DNA of 30,121 bases from Sulfurimonas sp. Lineage in GTDB: Bacteria; Campylobacterota; Campylobacteria; Campylobacterales; Sulfurimonadaceae. This document shows, in pieces, positions 1 through 6,968 of this stretch. The notes below the pieces were generated by a model. It ran no database searches and had not been told where the DNA came from. It saw nothing but the letters and a program-made list of their open reading frames with translations. Location of the stretch: the NCBI RefSeq assembly GCF_023228785.1, contig NZ_JALOAN010000028.1, positions 1 through 30,121 on the forward strand. The letters run 5' to 3'. Every line of letters begins with the position of its first letter. The stretch's first letter is position 1. A program made the translations under genes and the position numbers.

Positions 1-1
1 A

Positions 2-436
2 ACAAACATCATTTTAAAAGCACTCGCAGATCCAATGTGTAAAAACATACTTGTAATGGTACAGCTCGAAGTAGCAGAGAAATTTTGTGCAAATGAGGGC
101 GAAAAAGTGTTTGGATCTTTGAGTGTAATAACTCAAAGTGCTGGAGATGCACAGTTAATTGTGCAAGTTCCACCAACAGCTTTTGAACCTCCGCCAAAGA
201 TAGACTCTGCTGTTTTTCTTATAAAAAAGAACAGAGATAGAAATGATGAGGATTTTGAGGGCTTGCTTAGAGTTGCATTTAAGCAACCCAGAAAAACCCT
301 TATGAAAAATCTATCTGAGATCTATAAGAAAGACATCCTTCAAGACGTATTTTTAGAGCTTTCGCTCTCACAAACCGTTCGTCCTCATCAACTATCTACA
401 GACTACTATCACCAACTCTATAAAAAATTAATATAA
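2..436 (+). CDS. rsmA: 16S rRNA adenine dimethyltransferase KsgA/RsmA, C-terminal part (5' end outside window)
   Basis: KsgA dimethylates two adjacent adenines near the 3' end of 16S rRNA during late small-subunit assembly. The reading frame is open from base 2, so the start codon and the SAM-binding N-terminal half lie outside the window; about 144 residues remain. Visible family features are the segment before the first internal Met (TNIILKALADP), the 'MVQLEVAEKFCA' helix, the 'VPPTAFEPPPKIDSAVF' stretch and the C-terminal helical domain with 'FKQPRKTLMKNL'. The frame ends in TAA 11 bases before the next start, which has its own AAAGGAG ribosome site, so it is probably cotranscribed with rnj. 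An internal ATG at 35 is not a believable start because the homology continues upstream of it. Family assignment is firm. Confidence 0.93.
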   Translation, partial: TNIILKALADPMCKNILVMVQLEVAEKFCANEGEKVFGSLSVITQSAGDAQLIVQVPPTAFEPPPKIDSAVFLIKKNRDRNDEDFEGLLRVAFKQPRKTLMKNLSEIYKKDILQDVFLELSLSQTVRPHQLSTDYYHQLYKKLI

Positions 437-447
437 AAGGAGTTTGG

Positions 448-2376
448 ATGTCAGAAGAAATTCAAGGGAGTACAGAGAGTACCCCACAACCAAACAGTAA
501 ACCACTCAACACACCAAGACAAAGTAGTGCTGCAAAGCCAAACAGTTCAAAACCAAGACCAGCAGGTGGTTCTAAACCAGCTGCTCAAAACAAAAATAAA
601 AGTCGTGGTCGCCGCAGACAATCAACACCAGTGGATGAAAATCTAAAGTCTTTTGTTGTAAAAAACCAAGAGGCTCACAAGCAAAGACTAAATCCACACT
701 ATAAGCTAGATCTAAATTCTAAAGCTAAAGTTCGCATTACTCCACTTGGAGGATTAGGTGAAATTGGTGGAAATATAACAGTTTTTGAAACTGAAAACGA
801 AGCTATCTTAGTAGATATCGGGATGAGTTTTCCAGATGAAGATATGCACGGTGTTGACATCTTGATCCCAGATTTTGCATACCTTCGTCAAATCAAAGAT
901 AAGATAAAAGCAGTTATTATAACTCACGCTCACGAAGATCATATTGGTGCGATGCCATATCTCTACAAAGAGATGCAATTTCCTATATATGCAACTCCAC
1001 TTCCATTAGCGATGATCGGAAACAAGTTTGATGAGCATCATATCAAAGAGTGTAGAAAGTATTTTAACCCAATTGTAAAAAGACAGATATATGATATTGG
1101 TAATGATTTTAAAATTGAGTGGATGCATATGACACACTCTATCTTAGACTCATCTTCACTTGCTATCACAACAGAAGCAGGAACTATTATCCACACTGGT
1201 GACTTTAAGATTGACTATACTCCAGTAGATGGCTATACAGCAGACTTGCATAGACTTGCTCACTATGGTGAACAAGGAGTTTTATGCCTACTTAGTGACT
1301 CAACTAACTCTTATAACACTATACCAACTGGATCAGAGTTAAGTGTAGCTCCTGCACTAGATCGTATCTTTGCAAAGGCAGAGGGTAGAGTTATTCTCTC
1401 AACATTTAGCTCAAACATCCACCGTGTATATCAAGCTATACAATATGGTCTTAAGTATAACCGTAAGATCTGTGTTATCGGTCGCTCTATGGAGAGAAAC
1501 ATCGAGACGGCTATGCAGTACGACTATGTAAGACTTAACAAAAATATCTTTGTTGAACCAGATCAAGTAGCACATATGAGCGATAAAGATGTTCTTATAA
1601 TTACAACAGGATCTCAAGGCGAGCCAAGTTCTGCTCTTTTTAGAATGTCAATTGGTGAACATAGACACATCAAGATAAAACCAACAGATCTAATAGTTCT
1701 CTCTTCTCGTGCTATTCCTGGAAATGAAGGCTCAATCTCTGGAATGTTAAATCATCTTCAAAGAGCTGGTGCTAAAGTTGCATCAGACAGAGATATTCAC
1801 GTTTCAGGTCACGCTTCAATGGAGGAGCAAAAACTTATGCTTCGCCTTGTAAATCCTAAGTTTTTCTTGCCAGTTCACGGTGAATATAACCATGTTATGA
1901 AGCATAAAGAGACAGGTATTATGTGTGGAGTTCCAGAGAGAAATATTATGCTTATGACAGATGGAGATCAGATAGAAGTTGCTCCTAAGTATATGCGTAA
2001 AGTAAAAACTGTAAAAACTGGTAAAACTTATATAGATAACCAAAATAACCACCAAATAGATGATGATATAGTTCTAGATCGTCAAAAACTTGCAACTGAT
2101 GGTATCGTCATGCTTGTAGCTCAGGTTGATGGAAAACATACAAAAATGCTAGCAAAACCAAAGGTTACTACATTTGGAATAGTTGCAGATAGACAAGATA
2201 AGGCTTTTGCAAAAGAGATGGAAGATATCTTAGAGAACTTCTTGATGCATGTAAAAGAGGGGCAGATCGAAAATCCTAGAGCACTAGAGAATGATTTACG
2301 CCAGATTATAAGAAAACATATCTTTAGAAAACTGAAAAAATATCCACTTATAGTTCCTCATGTGTTAGTTTCATAA
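448..2376 (+). CDS. rnj: Ribonuclease J
   Basis: Metallo-beta-lactamase / beta-CASP ribonuclease with endonuclease and 5'-3' exonuclease activity, a main mRNA-decay and rRNA-maturation enzyme in bacteria of this group. The protein has 642 residues. Residues 1-90 are a low-complexity extension rich in Pro, Ser, Asn, Lys and Arg, with a basic patch (KSRGRRRQ, 51-58). The core begins near 95 (VRITPLGGLGEIGGN) and carries the zinc motif HAHEDH at 160-165, then 'HTGDFKID', the beta-CASP region with 'LSTFSSNIHR', 'TTGSQGEP', 'VSGHAS' and 'PVHGEYNH', and a C-terminal domain. A long N-terminal extension is known for Helicobacter RNase J; a role in RNA or partner binding here is inference. The start has AAAGGAG seven bases upstream. 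It follows ksgA and precedes folE by 21 bases. Confidence 0.95.
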   Translation: MSEEIQGSTESTPQPNSKPLNTPRQSSAAKPNSSKPRPAGGSKPAAQNKNKSRGRRRQSTPVDENLKSFVVKNQEAHKQRLNPHYKLDLNSKAKVRITPLGGLGEIGGNITVFETENEAILVDIGMSFPDEDMHGVDILIPDFAYLRQIKDKIKAVIITHAHEDHIGAMPYLYKEMQFPIYATPLPLAMIGNKFDEHHIKECRKYFNPIVKRQIYDIGNDFKIEWMHMTHSILDSSSLAITTEAGTIIHTGDFKIDYTPVDGYTADLHRLAHYGEQGVLCLLSDSTNSYNTIPTGSELSVAPALDRIFAKAEGRVILSTFSSNIHRVYQAIQYGLKYNRKICVIGRSMERNIETAMQYDYVRLNKNIFVEPDQVAHMSDKDVLIITTGSQGEPSSALFRMSIGEHRHIKIKPTDLIVLSSRAIPGNEGSISGMLNHLQRAGAKVASDRDIHVSGHASMEEQKLMLRLVNPKFFLPVHGEYNHVMKHKETGIMCGVPERNIMLMTDGDQIEVAPKYMRKVKTVKTGKTYIDNQNNHQIDDDIVLDRQKLATDGIVMLVAQVDGKHTKMLAKPKVTTFGIVADRQDKAFAKEMEDILENFLMHVKEGQIENPRALENDLRQIIRKHIFRKLKKYPLIVPHVLVS

Positions 2377-2397
2377 GCAATATTTAAAGGCAAAACT

Positions 2398-2982
2398 ATG
2401 GACAACAAAAAAAACATAGAGTTTGAAAATGCTGTAAAGGTTATGATGAAACATGTGGATGAAGATCCAGAGAGGGAAGGCTTAGAAGCCACCCCTGAGA
2501 GGGTTAGAAAAGCATATGAGTTCATATATGGCGGATACAAAGAAGATCCAAAAGCTATCTTAGAGAAGGCTCTTTTTACGAGTTCAAATGATGAGATGGT
2601 GCTTTTAAAAGATATTGAGTTTTACTCAACTTGTGAACATCACTTGCTTCCTATCATTGGTCGAGTTCATGTGGCATATATCCCTGATGGAAAGGTTGTA
2701 GGACTCTCTAAAATACCACGAGTGGTAAATGTTTTTGCTCGTCGTATGCAGATCCAAGAACAACTAACAGAACAGATTGCAGATGCCATTATGGATACTA
2801 TAAAGCCAAAAGGTGTGGCGGTAGTTATACAAGCTCGTCATATGTGTATGGAGATGAGAGGAGTTGAGAAGATCAACTCTACTACGACATCTTCAGCATT
2901 GCGTGGACTCTTTAAGAAAGATCAAAAAACAAGAAGTGAGTTTTTTTCTTTGATAAATTCACCTACAGGTACACGGTACTAA
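2398..2982 (+). CDS. folE: GTP cyclohydrolase I
   Basis: Converts GTP to 7,8-dihydroneopterin triphosphate, the first step of folate (and in some bacteria queuosine) synthesis, as a cytosolic homodecamer. The 194 residues match the family length. Visible motifs are the 'EREGLEATPERVRKAYEFIYGGY' N-terminal segment (26-48), the zinc and catalytic stretch 'STCEHHLLPIIGRVHVAYIP' (77-96) with Cys79 and His81/His82, 'GLSKIPRVVNVFARR' (102-116) and 'ARHMCMEMRG' (146-155) with the second zinc Cys150. All expected zinc ligands for the zinc-dependent type IA enzyme are present. It lies 21 bases after rnj and 13 bases before fliI on the same strand, consistent with one transcript. No anomaly seen. Confidence 0.96.
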   Translation: MDNKKNIEFENAVKVMMKHVDEDPEREGLEATPERVRKAYEFIYGGYKEDPKAILEKALFTSSNDEMVLLKDIEFYSTCEHHLLPIIGRVHVAYIPDGKVVGLSKIPRVVNVFARRMQIQEQLTEQIADAIMDTIKPKGVAVVIQARHMCMEMRGVEKINSTTTSSALRGLFKKDQKTRSEFFSLINSPTGTRY

Positions 2983-2995
2983 AAAAGAGCATCAC

Positions 2996-4303
2996 ATGCC
3001 ATTTAAATCTCTCAAATCTAAGATCTCGTCAAAGAACCACTCAGTGGCTTTTGGAGAGATCATTAAAATCAACGCAACCATTATCACAGCAAAAGGCTTA
3101 AGTGTCAGTATCGGAGACATGGTGAAAATAGTCTCAAATACAAATAAGCAAGAGAGTGTTGGAATGGTTACAGAGATAGATGGAGTTACATTTTTCATAA
3201 CTCCTTTTAGCTTTGTGGAGGGCTTTTGTTCAGGCGATAGAGTCTTTTTGGATCAATCTGGTATGAATATCCCAGTTGGCGAATCACTCTTAGGTCGAGT
3301 TGTAAATCCTTTTATGCACCCTATAGATGGTAAAGGAAATATTAGTTCAAAACATATGTCTCCTATCATAAAAGCCCCAATTGCTGCGATGAAGAGAGGT
3401 ATGATAGATGAGATTTTTAGTGTTGGAGTCAAAAGTATAGATGGACTTTTAACTTGTGGTAAAGGTCAAAAACTTGGTATCTTTGCTGGAAGTGGAGTTG
3501 GAAAATCAACTCTTATGGGCATGATTGTAAAGGGGTCAAACGCACCTATAAAAGTAGTGGCACTAATCGGTGAGCGTGGTAGAGAAGTTCCAGAATTTAT
3601 AGAGAAAAATCTAGGTGGAAATTTAGAAAATACTGTAATTATCGTTGCAACCTCGGATGATTCTCCTCTTATGAGAAAGTATGGCGCTTTTGCTGCCATG
3701 AGTGTTGCTGAGTTTTTTAAGGATCAAGGCTTAGATGTACTTTTTATCATGGACTCAGTTACAAGATTCGCTATGGCTCAAAGAGAGATCGGACTTGCCC
3801 TTGGTGAACCACCAACCTCAAAGGGTTATCCTCCATCATCCCTTACTCTTCTGCCACAACTTATGGAGAGAGCAGGAAAGGAAGATGGCAAAGGCTCCAT
3901 CACAGCTTTTTTCACTGTACTGATTGAGGGTGATGATATGAGTGATCCCATAGCCGATCAATCTCGCTCTATTTTAGATGGTCACATAGTGCTATCTCGT
4001 GAGCTTACAGACTTTGGTATATATCCACCTATTCACATACTAAACTCTGCATCTAGAGTTATGAATGATATCATCTCACAAGAGCATTTACAAGCAGTTA
4101 TGAAGTTTAGAAGGCTCTATACGCTCCTAAAAGAAAATGAGATGATTATACGAATTGGTGCTTATGTAAAAGGTACTGATAAAGAACTTGATGAAGCTAT
4201 GAGTAAAAAAGAGGGTATGGAGAAGTTTATGTCACAACTAGCGACTTTTCAGACGACTTATGAAGATGCAAAAGATGAACTAATTTCGTTAATGATGTCT
4301 TAG
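2996..4303 (+). CDS. fliI: Flagellum-specific ATPase FliI
   Basis: Cytosolic ATPase of the flagellar type III export apparatus, working with FliH and FliJ to deliver export substrates. The protein has 435 residues, normal for FliI. Walker A is AGSGVGKST at 164-172, Walker B is VLFIMDS with Asp253, and the 'GERGREVPEFIE' (192-203) and 'PPTSKGYPPSSLTLLPQLMERAG' stretches are typical of F1-beta-like type III export ATPases. The N-terminal beta-barrel domain is present in full. The start at 2996 follows folE by 13 bases, with a weak ribosome site. FliI rather than a virulence secretion ATPase is supported by overall similarity, but no other flagellar gene lies in the window. It is the last gene of the plus-strand run and is followed by a strong hairpin. 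Confidence 0.92.
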   Translation: MPFKSLKSKISSKNHSVAFGEIIKINATIITAKGLSVSIGDMVKIVSNTNKQESVGMVTEIDGVTFFITPFSFVEGFCSGDRVFLDQSGMNIPVGESLLGRVVNPFMHPIDGKGNISSKHMSPIIKAPIAAMKRGMIDEIFSVGVKSIDGLLTCGKGQKLGIFAGSGVGKSTLMGMIVKGSNAPIKVVALIGERGREVPEFIEKNLGGNLENTVIIVATSDDSPLMRKYGAFAAMSVAEFFKDQGLDVLFIMDSVTRFAMAQREIGLALGEPPTSKGYPPSSLTLLPQLMERAGKEDGKGSITAFFTVLIEGDDMSDPIADQSRSILDGHIVLSRELTDFGIYPPIHILNSASRVMNDIISQEHLQAVMKFRRLYTLLKENEMIIRIGAYVKGTDKELDEAMSKKEGMEKFMSQLATFQTTYEDAKDELISLMMS

Positions 4304-4335
4304 AATTTTAAAATTTATTTTGAGGCTTAGAGGGC

Positions 4336-4358
4336 TTGAGTCACAAAGAGTGACTCAA
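4336..4358. terminator. Hairpin between convergent fliI and the small secreted protein gene
   Basis: Perfect 9-bp inverted repeat TTGAGTCAC - AAAGA - GTGACTCAA, placed 32 bases after the fliI stop and 7 bases after the convergent gene's stop (in its own direction). There is no good T-tract on either side, but the convergent position and perfect arms suit a two-way terminator or a transcript-end stabiliser. Confidence 0.55.
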
Positions 4359-4365
4359 AGGTTAC

Positions 4366-4689
4366 TTAACAAGATGGTACGTTACCACTATCGTTAGCAT
4401 ATTCGTTAAAGAAATCATAATAATGTTCTAAATATTTATCTTTTAAAGCATCGTCTGAAGCACTTGGACAGATTCTTTTTAATTCATCTGCTAATGTACC
4501 TTCATTTTTGAAAGTTTCCCACTCAAACTGAGAGTGTTGAGCCGCCATTTTAGCACCATTCATATCACAAGCTTTTTTAAGCTTTTTAAGATATAGTTTT
4601 TGACCTTTTGCAACATCTGCGCTCAGTGTTACAGAACTCATTCCTAGCAATATAGTTGCAGCAAGTGCAATTTTTACGATTTTATTCAT
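4366..4689 (-). CDS. Small secreted protein, cytochrome-c-like but without a heme motif
   Basis: Protein of 107 residues with a clear Sec signal peptide (MNKIVKIALAATILLGMSSVTLSA, cleavage near 24). The mature start 'DVAKGQKLYLKKLKKACDMNG' has the rhythm of a class I cytochrome c N-terminus (ADVAKGKxLYxKKCxxCH), but the CxxCH is missing: only Cys41 remains and no His follows. The other cysteines are Cys74 (RICPSA) and the very last residue Cys107. The protein is charged and helical and has several Tyr/Phe/Trp residues. I recall similar secreted proteins in sulfur-oxidising Campylobacterota but cannot name a function. Ribosome site AAGGAG lies 6 bases before the ATG, and a TATAAT-like -10 lies at 4728-4733. 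It stands alone downstream of the psr operon. Confidence 0.8.
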   Translation of the reverse strand: MNKIVKIALAATILLGMSSVTLSADVAKGQKLYLKKLKKACDMNGAKMAAQHSQFEWETFKNEGTLADELKRICPSASDDALKDKYLEHYYDFFNEYANDSGNVPSC

Positions 4690-4727
4690 TGTGTCTCCTT
4701 ATTTGATTCGTACAGTTTAACCAAAAT

Positions 4728-4733
4728 ATTATA
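4728..4733 (-). promoter_or_regulatory. Candidate -10 box of the 107-residue secreted protein gene
   Basis: On the minus strand the hexamer reads TATAAT and would give a leader of about 32 bases. No clear -35 hexamer is visible, which is normal for sigma-70 promoters in this phylum. The rest of the 106-base gap upstream shows no gene. Confidence 0.4.
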
Positions 4734-4795
4734 AAAATAATATTTAATGTAGAGTTAGCATATATAATTTAGCCTATATGTTACAATAAATAGCT

Positions 4796-5131
4796 TTATC
4801 TATTAAATCTTGTGTGTAGGTAAGTTGCCATCTCTTTTGCAGAGTATTTCATGTCTTTTTTTAGGATCTGATCTCTATTGTGTTGCATAATAACATGTCC
4901 ATCTTCATTTTCGATCTCAAGTAAAGATTCTTTGATCTCATTTAGAGATAAATTAGCCATACTAGGTGTTAGCTTTTCAGTGTTACCTGAACCATTAGAG
5001 CTATGGCACTCTATACACATATTGTTATATATCTGCTCCATAGTGTATCTATCAGTTGAACTTGCACCTAGATTGCTGCTAAGTATAAGGATAATTGAGG
5101 ATAGAAATATAATCATTTTTTTTTGTTTCAA
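4796..5131 (-). CDS. Monoheme c-type cytochrome trailing the psr operon (TTG start)
   Basis: Secreted class I-like cytochrome c of 111 residues. I choose the TTG at 5131 as the start: an AGGAG ribosome site lies 8 bases upstream, and translation from there gives a clean signal peptide (MKQKKMIIFLSSIILILSSNLGA). The longer frame from 5167 would put 12 charged residues ahead of the signal. The mature protein has one heme motif, CIECH, followed by 'SSNGSGNTEKLTPSMANLS', and a late Met in 'GHVIMQHNRDQ' that could be the sixth ligand. Its 'H-x-IM-x-HN' segment resembles that of the cytochrome at 10813-11187, so the two are probably related. It follows psrC by 78 bases with a hairpin between, and probably shuttles electrons for that complex. 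Confidence 0.85.
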   Translation of the reverse strand: MKQKKMIIFLSSIILILSSNLGASSTDRYTMEQIYNNMCIECHSSNGSGNTEKLTPSMANLSLNEIKESLLEIENEDGHVIMQHNRDQILKKDMKYSAKEMATYLHTRFNR

Positions 5132-5164
5132 AATTAATTCTCCTAAAAATTTACGATATATTAA

Positions 5165-5185
5165 CACATCTCTGCTTGAGATGTG
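5165..5185 (-). terminator. Hairpin between psrC-like gene and cytochrome c gene
   Basis: Perfect 8-bp arms CACATCTC / GAGATGTG with a 5-base loop, 24 bases after the psrC stop and upstream of the cytochrome start. On the minus strand it is followed by TTAATATAT rather than a T-run, so it could be a partial terminator or processing/stability hairpin that lowers expression of the cytochrome relative to psrABC. Confidence 0.5.
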
Positions 5186-5209
5186 CTATCAAGAGAAAAT
5201 AAATAAAGC

Positions 5210-6391
5210 TTAGTGAGTCTCATCAAGATTGAAGGCTTTAGTACCAATGTAGTATAGAAGCATACAAAGTCCAAGCCCACCTAGAGAGATCATTATCTCA
5301 GTAGATGATGGAAAATATTCTATCCACTGTGGAGCTAGTTGATACTCTTTTAATTTTAACATTTGAAGTGGTTTTAGTTGTGTGTCGTGTACAAGGTTGT
5401 ATCTCATAAAGAAGATACCTATCATTCCACCCATCGAAGCCCAAAAAAGTACAATAGGATTTCTACCCATATCTTTAATAATTAAGAAAAGTGGAATAAG
5501 CATAGCTAAGAAAACTTCAGCCCAAAATGTCCAACTACCAAGTATGTGAATAGCTACTTCAGCACGGTTAGGCATACCACCATATATATCTGTTAGCATC
5601 TTCCACGTAACAAAGAAAATCAGTATAGAAATTAAAAGAGCTTGTATTTTAGCTAGACCCATAAGTAATTTTTTAGCATTTTCTGGAAAATTTAGTTTAT
5701 ATCTAAAACCAAACATAATAAAGGCTATAAATATACCAGTAATAAAGGCTGTTAAAATAAAATATGTTGGATAATAAACACCATTTGAGATCTGTCTTGC
5801 ATTTAAAAATCCAAATACACCACCAAGGTTTGAGTGAGCTGCAAGACCAACTAAGAGTCCAGTAAGACCAAAAATCCTTGCTTTTTTCATTTTGTTATTT
5901 AATAAGAAGTAAAACTCTACAATCATAAATGTTAAGTAGAGACCATAAAGAGTTCCCATCCACCAAATAGCAGAAGTCAAACCTGGGCTTACAACATTGT
6001 AAATAAGCATAGTAACTGGGTGTCCGATTTCAAAAGCGATTACTGCAAAACCAGCGACAATAGTCACAATAGAGCCAAAGATAGCTCTTTTTGAGATCAT
6101 CATATAGTCTTTAAAACCAAAAACATCACCTAGTGAGCCAACTATACAAAGACCAGTTGAGCTAACAACAAAAAAGATATAGACGCCAATTAAAAGACCC
6201 CATGGGTGCTCTCTTGTAACATTGTAGGCGTGATGACCATGTTGTAAATAAATTGCTACACCTACAACAAACAAAGCTAAAAAGCCTAAGATAACAGCAG
6301 CTAGAAGTATATTAACAGCAGTTTTTTCAAAACTTAAAAGCGATTTTATAGAAAAATCTTCCCGCATCGGGATATAATCTCTTATTTTCAT
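5210..6391 (-). CDS. psrC: NrfD/PsrC-family membrane quinone subunit of polysulfide reductase-like complex
   Basis: Integral membrane anchor that exchanges electrons between the quinone pool and the iron-sulfur subunit of a periplasmic molybdoenzyme. The 393 residues hold about nine or ten hydrophobic segments, beginning near residue 27 (VNILLAAVILGFLALFVVGV), with family features such as 'REHPWGLLIGVYIFFVVSSTG', 'HPVTMLIYNVVSPGLTSAIWWMG' and 'AHSNLGGVFGFLNAR'. No heme motif is present, as expected for NrfD-like subunits. AAGGAG lies 7 bases before the ATG. It sits 10 bases after the psrB-like gene, as in known psrABC operons. Thiosulfate (Phs) or elemental sulfur reductase is an equally possible role for the same three-subunit layout. 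Confidence 0.9.
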   Translation of the reverse strand: MKIRDYIPMREDFSIKSLLSFEKTAVNILLAAVILGFLALFVVGVAIYLQHGHHAYNVTREHPWGLLIGVYIFFVVSSTGLCIVGSLGDVFGFKDYMMISKRAIFGSIVTIVAGFAVIAFEIGHPVTMLIYNVVSPGLTSAIWWMGTLYGLYLTFMIVEFYFLLNNKMKKARIFGLTGLLVGLAAHSNLGGVFGFLNARQISNGVYYPTYFILTAFITGIFIAFIMFGFRYKLNFPENAKKLLMGLAKIQALLISILIFFVTWKMLTDIYGGMPNRAEVAIHILGSWTFWAEVFLAMLIPLFLIIKDMGRNPIVLFWASMGGMIGIFFMRYNLVHDTQLKPLQMLKLKEYQLAPQWIEYFPSSTEIMISLGGLGLCMLLYYIGTKAFNLDETH

Positions 6392-6401
6392 TATATACTC
6401 C

Positions 6402-6965
6402 TTATGTTAGGTAAAATAGTTTTGGCTTAGTACCGAGATTTGCTTTGAGCGAAAAATGCTCTCTAGTTCTTAATACTTCACTTATTTCACTATTTGGATC
6501 ATCTAAATCACCAAAAATTCTTACTTTTGTAGGACAAGTATTTTGACATGCTGTGGTTGTTTCACCTCTTGCAAGTCTTGTGTCAGCACAAAAATTACAC
6601 TTATCAACAGTCATAGTTCTATTATCTACATATCTTGCATCGTAAGGACAAGCATTCATACAGTAGCTACATAAAATACACTTCTCTGGATCAACTCTGA
6701 CAATGCCACCCTCATCATAGTAAGTGGCCTGTGTAGGACAAACCTCTTCGCAAGGTGCTTCTTCACAGTGTTGACACTGGCTTGGATAGAAAGTGTTTGA
6801 GACGATATCAAGCATAGGATATTGACCCTCAATCTCTCCAGTTCCTACCCAAATCCTATGGCTGTCTGCGCCCATTAAGATTCCGTTTTCTTCTTTACAT
6901 GCTGTTTCACATGCCTTGCAATTGATACAACTTTTGTAGTCAAGTGCCATTCCATATCTAGCCAT
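6402..6965 (-). CDS. psrB: Four-cluster ferredoxin subunit PsrB of polysulfide reductase-like complex
   Basis: Electron-transfer subunit linking the molybdenum subunit to the membrane quinone subunit. The 187 residues contain four cysteine groups that can hold four [4Fe-4S] clusters: CINCKACETAC near the N-terminus, CQHCEEAPCEEVCP, CILCSYCMNACP, and CNFCADTR...CQNTCP. There is no signal peptide, so it is presumably exported together with the Tat-bearing A subunit. Its start lies only 3 bases after the psrA stop, with the ribosome site AAAGGTG inside the end of psrA, which implies translational coupling. Length and cluster layout match the PsrB/PhsB/DmsB family. Confidence 0.93.
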   Translation of the reverse strand: MARYGMALDYKSCINCKACETACKEENGILMGADSHRIWVGTGEIEGQYPMLDIVSNTFYPSQCQHCEEAPCEEVCPTQATYYDEGGIVRVDPEKCILCSYCMNACPYDARYVDNRTMTVDKCNFCADTRLARGETTTACQNTCPTKVRIFGDLDDPNSEISEVLRTREHFSLKANLGTKPKLFYLT

Positions 6966-6968
6966 AAG

